Shown: positions 14,894 through 21,382 of the stretch, in pieces
Numbering within the stretch: the stretch's first letter is position 1
How the letters are laid out: each line of letters opens with the position of its first letter
The notes under the pieces: generated by a model
Seen by the model: the letters and a program-made list of their open reading frames with translations, nothing else
Databases searched by the model: none
What the model was told of the DNA's origin: nothing
Program-made: the position numbers and the translations under genes
NCBI GenBank assembly: GCA_003176075.1
Contig: PSRN01000265.1
Location: forward strand, 1-21,382
Reading direction: 5' to 3'
From: Bdellovibrio sp.
GTDB taxonomy: Bacteria > Bdellovibrionota > Bdellovibrionia > Bdellovibrionales > Bdellovibrionaceae
DNA: 21,382 bases

Positions 14894-16156
14894 ATGGGAA
14901 TTCCTGCTCGCGTGGTGAAATTCTGCTGCTTGTGCCTCTTCTGGTCGGGTTTGAGTCTTTCCTTGGGTTCTTGCGGTTCGAATTCGAACTCCCCGGCCAT
15001 GCCCGTGATCGTACCGTTGGATGCGCCTTCCATCCCCTATGCTTCACCCTTGTCGATCGCCGGAACCGAGTCGAACGTCATGCCGATCACCGTGGGGTGT
15101 CAGCTGGTGAATGAACCTTGCGTTTCGGTGACGGTTTGCCAGGCCGGCGGATTGGCTGGCTCCAATCACTGTGTGACCATCCCCAACATTCTGCTGGATA
15201 CGGGAAGCCAGGGATTGCGGGTCTTTGCAAGTGCGGTCCCGTTTTCCTTACCGGCAAGAACGGATCCCGCTTCTGGAAATCCCTTGGCGGAGTGCCAGCC
15301 TTATGCGGACGGCACTTCGGATTGGGGTTCGTTGGTGACGGCGGACGTGCTTCTTGGCAATGGTAACGATCGGGCCGCGAATATTCCAATTCAGCTGATC
15401 AACTCCAGTTTCGCCACAGTTCCCTCCAACTGCACGCAACCGGATACGGATCCAGTGAGCGCCAAGTATAACGGCGTCCTCGGGGTCGGATTGTTTGCGG
15501 TAGATTGTGGTGACGGGTGCGCCACGAACGCCAACAACGGGTTGTACTTCGCTTGTGCCGGAAGCACTTGCCATCCCGTGGCCGTTTCTGTCGATCATCA
15601 GGTCTCAAATCCTGTGACCTCTCTGGCGAGCGGCAACAACAATGGTGTGATTATTCAACTGCCTTCAGTTACCGCCAGTGGCACCGCGACTCTTTCAGGT
15701 TTTATGATCCTGGGGGTTGGCACGCAGGCAGACAACAAGCCAAGTTCGACGGCGACTTTTTTTCAAGCCGACTCCAGTGGGGAAATTGGAACCGCGTTCG
15801 CTGGAACAATGTACGGAGCGGTCATCGACAGCGGCTCCAATGCCATTTATTTCCCCGATACCAACTTGCCGCAATGTACGTCGTCGAATATTTCTCAGTT
15901 CTATTGCCCCGCTTCGCCCACCAATTTGTTTGGAATCGTTGTTGGGAATTCCAGTTCGGTGAATGACAAAGTCACCTACCAGGTGACCGACGCCTATTCC
16001 GCGCTGGTCAACTCCGTGGCGGTGGACCCTGGTTTGGGGGGCACCAACAGCGGGTTTTTCGATTGGGGTTTGCCATTCTTCTTCGGCAAATCGGTCTACA
16101 TGGGGCTGGATGGCAAGTCGTCGTCGCTGGGAACAGGCATGTACTGGGCATTCTAG
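14894..16156 (+). CDS. DUF3443-like lipoprotein with pepsin-like aspartic protease features
   Basis: A 420-residue lipoprotein. The start at 14894 has GAGGG seven bases upstream; an upstream in-frame ATG at 14834 would bury the signal sequence. The lipobox is LGSC with C27. It resembles the DUF3443 family. Its layout parallels bilobal A1 (pepsin) proteases. ILLDTGSQGLRV (D102) and AVIDSGSNAIYFPD (D312) supply two DTG/DSG motifs. YNGVLGVGL (about 192-200) corresponds to pepsin's DGILGLG. The end (GLPFFFGKSVYMGLDGKSSSLG) parallels pepsin's ILGDxFLRxYYxVFD segment. Ten or more Cys residues suggest disulfides. Whether it cleaves protein is unknown. It stands alone downstream of the efflux operon, 138 bases after it. 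Confidence 0.87.
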   Translation: MGIPARVVKFCCLCLFWSGLSLSLGSCGSNSNSPAMPVIVPLDAPSIPYASPLSIAGTESNVMPITVGCQLVNEPCVSVTVCQAGGLAGSNHCVTIPNILLDTGSQGLRVFASAVPFSLPARTDPASGNPLAECQPYADGTSDWGSLVTADVLLGNGNDRAANIPIQLINSSFATVPSNCTQPDTDPVSAKYNGVLGVGLFAVDCGDGCATNANNGLYFACAGSTCHPVAVSVDHQVSNPVTSLASGNNNGVIIQLPSVTASGTATLSGFMILGVGTQADNKPSSTATFFQADSSGEIGTAFAGTMYGAVIDSGSNAIYFPDTNLPQCTSSNISQFYCPASPTNLFGIVVGNSSSVNDKVTYQVTDAYSALVNSVAVDPGLGGTNSGFFDWGLPFFFGKSVYMGLDGKSSSLGTGMYWAF

Positions 16157-16170
16157 AATTTCAGAGTTGC

Positions 16171-16201
16171 AAGTTCCTGTCAGAAGTGAAAGTTCCTGTC
16201 A
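16171..16201. repeat. Direct repeat of 12 bases with 19-base period
   Basis: AAGTTCCTGTCA occurs at 16171-16182 and 16190-16201, just after the DUF3443-like gene. An ATTTCAG direct repeat flanks the pair. Confidence 0.75.
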
Positions 16202-16312
16202 AAATTTCAGTTCGGTAGTAAATATTACGGTCTCGGGCTTGTCATAGGAGACTTCTCCCGGGATTGTGATAGTGCTAGGGTTCAACCTGCACAGTCCGGT
16301 GTTGGAGAACCC

Positions 16313-17581
16313 ATGAATACAACAGCCTTTATTTTTACTTTTCTCTTAAGCCTTGGCCATGCGGCCAGCGCGGCGACTTGCTCTCAAGTTCATAGTTCTC
16401 ACATCTCGATCGCAGCGATCAGGAACAGCATTGAGGAAATGCGGCAATTTGCCGCTCCGATCGCCGAGTGCGATGGTTTCGTCTGCAAACGGGGAGCGGT
16501 GGTTTCAACTGAAGGAATTTTAGGCGATAAGGCCGCAAAGGCGTTGGTGGAACACCTGAAAGTGAAATTCTCCTGGTTTGACCGGGACCTCGCGGCGGGC
16601 AGTCAGGACCCTGGCGATTATTCAGAAGCTTGGGGAATTTTGCGTCGGACCAATCTCGCGGAAGCTGTCGTGAGTGATTGGGAAATGCGAGAGGACATAG
16701 ATAGGCACATCGTGCGAGCCGTACAGAATGCCCGCCTGGAGGGTGCAGAGAGTGAGAATAGGGAATTTCTACAGGATATTGCACGAAAATTGCTAAGCCG
16801 CCTTGCGCTCTCTCTCATTGAAGAACCAGCAAACGAGTTGGGATTTGTTTATCTCTTGAGCCTCGCTGAATCTCTTGATGATGGGTCACGGAGCCTTATC
16901 CAATTTGCAGAGAGTTTGTCCGGCTTTCGCTATGCCATGTTGGGTGAGAGTGAAGTGAATTTTTCAGCAAATGGAATGAGATCAATTCTTGAAATTTTAG
17001 GCGACGCGGAGTCTAGCCCTATCAATCGGTTGCAGCAAAATATCAAAAAATTTGTCAATGATGAATCTTTTGACCGCGGGAATTGGAATTGGATCGCCTT
17101 CGATATGTCTAGGCTAAAAACCTTTGTTCAGACCCTTGAAGGGCTGTCAATTAAGCGTATTGGGGGACAAGAACTCAAGGAAGTTTATGTCGTGTGGAAC
17201 CGCGTTTTGAATGAGATAACTCCAAAGATCGATCAATTATCTGAAAGTAGTCTGCTTGAAGTTTTGCAAACCATCATCACTCATCTTCCAGACGAGGTTT
17301 GGCGAGGAGATAACCCTGCCGTAAGTTCGGCCCAAGCTCTTATCCCGAAGGCACTTGTTCATAGGCCCGAAATAGCAAGAAGCCTTGAGCGCAAATGGGG
17401 TTCTTTAATGTCTAATAATGATTTTGTTCGATTCGCTATGATTTTTGACCGGGGACTGAGGCGGTATTTCCGGTTACAGGCTCAGAGGGAAATCGCAAAG
17501 TTGCGCGTGGAGCAAGAGAGAGGGCAGGAACAGAGGGTACCGGGGGGGAAAGCTAAGACCGAGCTTCGACCCAACAAATGA
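16313..17581 (+). CDS. Exported helical protein of unknown family
   Basis: A 422-residue protein with a clear signal peptide, MNTTAFIFTFLLSLGHAASA, likely cut before ATC. GGAG six bases upstream supports the ATG. The mature part is almost entirely predicted helix by eye (for example NREFLQDIARKLLSRLALSL and ELKEVYVVWNRVLNEITPKI). It ends in a charged, Gln/Arg/Glu-rich tail (RLQAQREIAKLRVEQERGQEQ). Cysteines are few and only near the N-terminus. No enzyme motif is recognised. The 3' half uses more A/T-ending codons than its neighbours. Its stop at 17579-17581 is immediately next to the stop of the convergent hydrolase gene, with no space for a terminator. Confidence 0.75.
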   Translation: MNTTAFIFTFLLSLGHAASAATCSQVHSSHISIAAIRNSIEEMRQFAAPIAECDGFVCKRGAVVSTEGILGDKAAKALVEHLKVKFSWFDRDLAAGSQDPGDYSEAWGILRRTNLAEAVVSDWEMREDIDRHIVRAVQNARLEGAESENREFLQDIARKLLSRLALSLIEEPANELGFVYLLSLAESLDDGSRSLIQFAESLSGFRYAMLGESEVNFSANGMRSILEILGDAESSPINRLQQNIKKFVNDESFDRGNWNWIAFDMSRLKTFVQTLEGLSIKRIGGQELKEVYVVWNRVLNEITPKIDQLSESSLLEVLQTIITHLPDEVWRGDNPAVSSAQALIPKALVHRPEIARSLERKWGSLMSNNDFVRFAMIFDRGLRRYFRLQAQREIAKLRVEQERGQEQRVPGGKAKTELRPNK

Positions 17582-18964
17582 CTAACGTGGGTGATTCAGG
17601 CGCTGGCGCAAAAACCCCACCGCCCTCGTCCAAAAATCTCTTTGTCCCGCGGCGTCTGCTTCTGCGGTTCCGCCCATTTGGAGGAGCACTCCCATGTACG
17701 GATGAAAAACGGCGTCCATTCCCTCGGTGGGTAGCCAAGGCACCGAGCCGACAAGATGCCCGGCTCCCTTGTAGCAATAGCTTTGGTCATGGAACGGGTG
17801 ATGGTGGTCTTTCAGGCGTTGCATCGCCAATTCGGAGAAGCGGCACGAGGGCCACACCTGGTCGTCATCGCCACCGACCATCAGGATCGGACCGTTGGTG
17901 TTTTCGATGGCGCTCATCGCTTCGTCAGCCTGGTCCGTTTGCGCCAATGCCGCCTCAAAGGAGGGCCTGTTTTGGTAGGCCGTTCGTCCGTCAGCTAACC
18001 GCACGGGGACCAGGTCTCCCACCGGATCCAAGAACGGCAAGTTGAGGCCGGCGAATGTCCACGCCGGAGTCGGAGTGGTGGAGTCAATGTTGGCTCCCCA
18101 ACGGTAAGGACTGGGCACCAGCGCGATCACGGCTTTGATTTGCGGAAGCGTGGCGCCCAGCAGAAGAGACAGCTCACCGCCTCGCGAAGGACCCATGACC
18201 GCGATCTTTTCAGGCTGAACTTCGGGGAGACTTTGCAGAAAATCGATCGCCCTTTGGAAATACTCCAAGGGAATCTCCGCCAGCTGGTCGGGAACGCCAG
18301 GCGCGCCAAAGTAAGCAATGCCGAGTCCGACGAAGCCCTCTCGGGCGAGGGCCGCCGCCTGCATCTCCCCGGTTGTCGTGCCGCCTTCAGAACCACTGTA
18401 GGTGATGACCGCTGGGAGTGGCTCGTCTGATCGGGGTAGAAAGAGCGTTCCGACAAGGCCAGTGGTCTCTTCTTCCAGGGCAATTTGTCGGACGTCGCTG
18501 TCGGTGTATCGGAGTGGGAGAGTGGCGGTTGCAAGAACCGTGTTTTCTTTTTTCAATGTCAGACGATAAATGGGTGACTGTCCTGGTGGCCGGTCGTTGT
18601 AAACGGTGCCCATGGACCAAAACAGACCGTCTGGATCTGGATGAGTATATGTTCCGGCCAGGGGAACGGCCGAACGTGTATCAATTGTTCCTTCGGAATC
18701 GGCGGTGAAAAGCGCGTTTGAGGATAAGAGTAGAGAACCTAAGTTCAAGGTCAAAACCATTGAGTATCGCTGATTTGGCGCAAGACCATTGGCTTTGATG
18801 ACCGTCAGGTCGCCTGGCACCCGGGTTTGTGTGTCCGTGAGGCGTGGGCGGTGGCGCTGAAAAAGAAGGATGGGTGTGGAGCTGGCCGAAGAATTCAGTC
18901 CAGCCGTGAGGAAGCCGATCGCAAATGCCACGAACCAGATCGTTGCTCCGATGGCCCCCTCCAC
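17582..18964 (-). CDS. Exported BAAT / acyl-CoA thioesterase-like alpha/beta hydrolase
   Basis: A 460-residue protein starting at GTG. An N-terminal hydrophobic stretch (about 8-24, IWFVAFAIGFLTAGL) suggests a signal peptide or anchor. Residues about 40-150 form a beta domain like the N-terminal domain of acyl-CoA thioesterases and bile-acid-CoA:amino-acid N-acyltransferases (PF04775-type). Residues about 160-455 form the BAAT C-terminal alpha/beta-hydrolase domain (PF08840-type). The nucleophile elbow is GPSRGG with S260, the acid lies in VGGDDDQVWPS (D367 or D368), and the histidine is H403 in KGAGHLVG. Known relatives use acyl-CoA inside the cell, so an exported form is unusual and may use other esters or lactams. 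The ribosome-binding site is not clear (CCAGAAG before GTG). Confidence in the family is good; the substrate is unknown. Confidence 0.85.
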   Translation of the reverse strand: MEGAIGATIWFVAFAIGFLTAGLNSSASSTPILLFQRHRPRLTDTQTRVPGDLTVIKANGLAPNQRYSMVLTLNLGSLLLSSNALFTADSEGTIDTRSAVPLAGTYTHPDPDGLFWSMGTVYNDRPPGQSPIYRLTLKKENTVLATATLPLRYTDSDVRQIALEEETTGLVGTLFLPRSDEPLPAVITYSGSEGGTTTGEMQAAALAREGFVGLGIAYFGAPGVPDQLAEIPLEYFQRAIDFLQSLPEVQPEKIAVMGPSRGGELSLLLGATLPQIKAVIALVPSPYRWGANIDSTTPTPAWTFAGLNLPFLDPVGDLVPVRLADGRTAYQNRPSFEAALAQTDQADEAMSAIENTNGPILMVGGDDDQVWPSCRFSELAMQRLKDHHHPFHDQSYCYKGAGHLVGSVPWLPTEGMDAVFHPYMGVLLQMGGTAEADAAGQRDFWTRAVGFLRQRLNHPR

Positions 18965-18979
18965 CTTCTGGCAATTGAC

Positions 18980-19009
18980 AATCTCAAGGGTAACAATCTT
19001 AAGGGTAAC
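18980..19009. repeat. 15-base tandem duplication in a divergent promoter region
   Basis: AATCTCAAGGGTAAC is followed directly by AATCTTAAGGGTAAC, 14 of 15 identical. It lies just upstream of the minus-strand hydrolase start. Confidence 0.85.
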
Positions 19010-19058
19010 AAGGTGGCCGTTGGAGCCACAAGGCTAGGGCTGCTCATCGAGGACGCTC

Positions 19059-19088
19059 GGCCAGGTCAGGCCAGGCCAGGCCAGGCCA
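19059..19088. repeat. Pentanucleotide tandem repeat, (GGCCA)6
   Basis: Six 5-base units, five being GGCCA and the second GGTCA. It lies between the divergently transcribed hydrolase genes, about 140 bases before the start at 19230. Confidence 0.9.
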
Positions 19089-19229
19089 AAGATCGTCGTG
19101 GTCGCACTTCTGAATGCGCGGACCGTCGGCGCCATTGGCGCTGCAAGCTTTTAGCTCAGCCTGTTAATTGCTTGCTATTTCGCTTTTTTCACTGAACGAT
19201 TGGTTGCTGAAAAACGGAGGGGGAGAACA

Positions 19230-20174
19230 ATGCCAAAGTGGATATTTGTATTTTTCGGATTTTTCGCATTATTCGCAGTCGCTGGCAGCTCTGCCTTGGC
19301 GACGGCCAATCCCAACACTGATCCGACCGAGGTGGCCGAAGAACTTCTGAATCGGGGGTTTTCCTATGATTCGCGACTCGTCGGCCATTTCGGCTTTGAT
19401 GATCCCCCCTGCGAGATGAACAATGTTTACTTGTTGTCGAAGGATCCCGTGACGCAACATCAGAGAACGATTTCTCTTCATGTTTACAGGAATCCGGACC
19501 GCAAGACGAGCCAAAGCGTGCTGATTGTGCCGCCGATTGGTGGGTCCAACTTGTTGGACGAATCCTTTGGCATTGATTTTTGCCGGTTCGGTATTGAGTC
19601 TTGGGTCATCGTGGAGTGGGACAAGGGGCTTGTTGATCTTCCGTTGACAACGGCCCTCGAATCGCAGGATGACGCCGCTCGAAAGGCCGTCTCCGCGATT
19701 CGTCAAATTGTCAAACGAATGTCCGGTAAGATTGGGATTCTTGGAACCAGCGCCGGTGGATTATCTGGTGCGGTAGCTCTTGCCGTTGAACCCGCAATCA
19801 GGACGGGCTTTTTCGTCGTTGCGGGTGCTGGCATGGCGGAGATCCTTGCTGAAAGTAACGTCTCCACCATTGCCGACATTCGAGAAAAACGGATGCGAAA
19901 ATTTGGCTGGGACATCAGCGAATACAAAAACCAGGTCCGCGACCGTGTTCACATTGATCCTCTCTATTTCGGCTCCCGGCTAAAAAGGAAAAGAGTCGGT
20001 GCGGTCGTGGCCCTTGAGGACGAATCCGTACCTTCGGCGCAACAGGTTCTGTTTGAGAAAGTTTCGGGAGCGGAGCGGATTGCTGAGTTTAAAACGGGTC
20101 ACATCGAAACCATCATTACCAACGGGCTGCTCAATCGCTACTCCGTTATTGAATACTTTCTCGAACATCCCTGA
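19230..20174 (+). CDS. Exported alpha/beta-hydrolase-like protein
   Basis: A 314-residue protein. The ATG at 19230 follows a strong GGAGGGGGAG; an earlier frame extension at 19200 has none. The signal peptide MPKWIFVFFGFFALFAVAGSSALA is probably cut before TANPN. The core resembles an alpha/beta hydrolase: strand SVLIVPPIGGSN (oxyanion-type loop), nucleophile elbow ILGTSAGG with S174, a strand VALEDESVPS offering D264, and KTGHIETI with H291. The order Ser-Asp-His and spacing fit a catalytic triad. The overall sequence is not close to any subfamily I can name, so esterase or lipase activity is an inference. It is transcribed divergently from the BAAT-like hydrolase. Confidence 0.8.
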   Translation: MPKWIFVFFGFFALFAVAGSSALATANPNTDPTEVAEELLNRGFSYDSRLVGHFGFDDPPCEMNNVYLLSKDPVTQHQRTISLHVYRNPDRKTSQSVLIVPPIGGSNLLDESFGIDFCRFGIESWVIVEWDKGLVDLPLTTALESQDDAARKAVSAIRQIVKRMSGKIGILGTSAGGLSGAVALAVEPAIRTGFFVVAGAGMAEILAESNVSTIADIREKRMRKFGWDISEYKNQVRDRVHIDPLYFGSRLKRKRVGAVVALEDESVPSAQQVLFEKVSGAERIAEFKTGHIETIITNGLLNRYSVIEYFLEHP

Positions 20175-20310
20175 CCGCGAATGATGGCGTGCCGTGACCC
20201 GCTGCCGGATATGGATAGGGCCATTGAAGTCGCGAACCAGATTGCGCGCGAGTAACCATCATTTGTAACAAATGCACACCATCTGTGAAGCTTTAAGTCT
20301 TTCCGCTGTC

Positions 20311-20319
20311 TGTGATATT
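20311..20319 (+). promoter_or_regulatory. Weak candidate extended -10 promoter element
   Basis: TGTGATATT in the gap before the last gene resembles an extended -10 (TGn plus GATATT), about 43 bases before the GTG start. No good -35 accompanies it. Confidence 0.2.
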
Positions 20320-20361
20320 CTTCATCCCGTTGCAAAGGCATCCTAACTTGCTGAGGATCAA

Positions 20362-21354
20362 GTGAACCCAAGGTTTTTATTTCTTCTTATTGCGATTGGC
20401 GGCTGTTTTTTTTCGTTTCTTGTAAAGGCGCTGCCTTGCTCGGTGGTTAACGCGAGCGATGCACGCCAATCGAAAGCTTCAACGTCGGGTTCTCGGGTCC
20501 CTCAGCGCGACCATTGGAGAGATTATCCGGAAGCCCAATCACTCCACCGTGAAGCGGAGGCACTCCAAAGATTGATTAGAGCCGCGCCTGACGAAGCCAT
20601 GCAGCTGCTCGCCATCATTGCAAGAGCACGTTCATGGGAACGCACGGGTCGCTATCGCTCCATGCTCAAGAAGGTTTTTGAGAATCATGAACATGTCGGC
20701 GGTCTGAACATCATGCTTGGAAGAAATCTCGATGAATTACTTCCCATAGTCGGCAACATCCTTGCTTTGGATGATTTTGCCTCCAAGGAAACAAAAGTTT
20801 GGCTTCGCACATGGAGCCGATCGCCCTTGAAGCTTGCGATGGTGGCTCATCTTTTGGCCGATCTTCCTGAATTCGAAGTTCGCGAAACCAATTGGGGAAT
20901 CCTAGGCCCCTCTGTAATAAGACTGAGAAATTCTCTGTTCAGATCAAAGACCTTAGGGCCATGGGTCAGATCCAGCCGGGCGCTGACGACGGTATTTGTC
21001 AGGCAGTTCTTCGAACAAATTTCGACTCGGCTGGTAGCCAACATCAGAGACGAAAGAGATGAGCTTTTGGTCTACAGCGGACGAGTTTCTGAATTGGGAA
21101 AGGCTGGAAAGTACGGTGATGCTCTGGATGTCGACAACATGCTTGATTGGGCGGTTCAGAGGATCCACGGTGAGAAGGATGAAACTGGAGTTCCCCGGCA
21201 GTGGCGACAATTTTTCAAGGATTTCGAAAAGGCCATAGATACACCAATAGGCCTTCAGACAGTGGGTATTGGTCGGATCACCTTTGGCGACCACCTTCTC
21301 AGTTTAGGCACCCGCAATAAAGTTTCCAGTGCAACCAAACGGTTAACAAGCTGA
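20362..21354 (+). CDS. Exported helical protein of unknown family
   Basis: A 330-residue protein starting at GTG with GAGG five bases upstream. The N-terminus MNPRFLFLLIAIGGCFFSFLVKA is a signal peptide, probably cut before LPCS. The GGC inside it is followed by hydrophobic residues, so a lipoprotein is less likely. The rest is helical and rich in Arg and Leu (for example LHREAEALQRLIRAAPDEAM, VFVRQFFEQISTRLVANIRD), with no recognised catalytic motif. It shares general character (exported, all-helical, few Cys) with the 422-residue protein at 16313-17581, but no clear sequence similarity is visible. Confidence 0.75.
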   Translation: MNPRFLFLLIAIGGCFFSFLVKALPCSVVNASDARQSKASTSGSRVPQRDHWRDYPEAQSLHREAEALQRLIRAAPDEAMQLLAIIARARSWERTGRYRSMLKKVFENHEHVGGLNIMLGRNLDELLPIVGNILALDDFASKETKVWLRTWSRSPLKLAMVAHLLADLPEFEVRETNWGILGPSVIRLRNSLFRSKTLGPWVRSSRALTTVFVRQFFEQISTRLVANIRDERDELLVYSGRVSELGKAGKYGDALDVDNMLDWAVQRIHGEKDETGVPRQWRQFFKDFEKAIDTPIGLQTVGIGRITFGDHLLSLGTRNKVSSATKRLTS

Positions 21355-21382
21355 GTTGAAGATGGCCACCTGACGGGCCGTC

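Noticed and set aside
19151..19170. tRNA D-arm-like motif (TTAGCTCAGCCTG)
   Set aside because: No matching acceptor stem, anticodon arm or T-loop (GGTTCGA-type) follows, and the spacing does not allow a cloverleaf.
20181..20255. 24-residue open frame beginning ATGATGGCG, between the last two genes
   Set aside because: No clear ribosome-binding site and too short to judge. It may be a relic or chance. Conservation in relatives would be needed to call it a gene.

Overview
This window looks like a chromosomal stretch of a Gram-negative bacterium with moderate GC content. It carries an outer-membrane barrel protein, a TolC/RND efflux operon, several lipoproteins and signal peptides, and a sigma-54 (NtrC-type) activator. 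The mix, including a DUF2914 membrane protein, a DUF3443-type lipoprotein and many exported proteins of unknown family, would suit the Bdellovibrionota or a related deltaproteobacterial lineage. That placement is an inference; there is no rRNA or marker gene to settle it. No tRNA, rRNA, CRISPR array, transposase or phage gene was found.

Left part (1-5125). A probable gene end enters on the plus strand and overlaps a minus-strand pair: a HAD phosphatase followed 18 bases later by a DUF4442/PaaI-like hot-dog protein. Divergent from the pair are an orphan NtrC-family response regulator, a DUF2914 membrane protein and a small outer-membrane beta-barrel protein. After a 635-base gene-free stretch comes an Ig-like lipoprotein (5761-6681) followed by a likely terminator.

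Middle (6976-14755). An efflux operon encodes a TolC-type outer-membrane factor and two tandem RND permeases. The TolC stop lies 8 bases before the first permease's ATG, and the two permease genes overlap by ATGA. Both permeases keep the Asp-Asp and Lys proton-relay residues. No periplasmic adaptor (MFP) gene lies in or beside the operon.

Right part (14894-21354). Five consecutive genes encode exported proteins: a pepsin-like DUF3443 lipoprotein with DTGS and DSGS motifs, a 422-residue helical unknown, a secreted BAAT/acyl-CoA-thioesterase-like hydrolase (minus strand), a secreted alpha/beta hydrolase, and a 330-residue helical unknown. Together they suggest a cell-envelope or secreted hydrolase locus.

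The most unusual signal is at DNA level. A GC-rich, partly palindromic repeat family sits inside four coding sequences (118-216, 3094-3126, 4500-4523, 8390-8410). It lies in different orientations and frames, always in a loop, tail or signal-peptide region. Separately, short tandem duplications (12, 15 and 19 bases, and a 5-base unit) recur in nearly every longer intergenic region. A G9 tract lies at the TolC start and a (GGT)7 tract at the permease junction.
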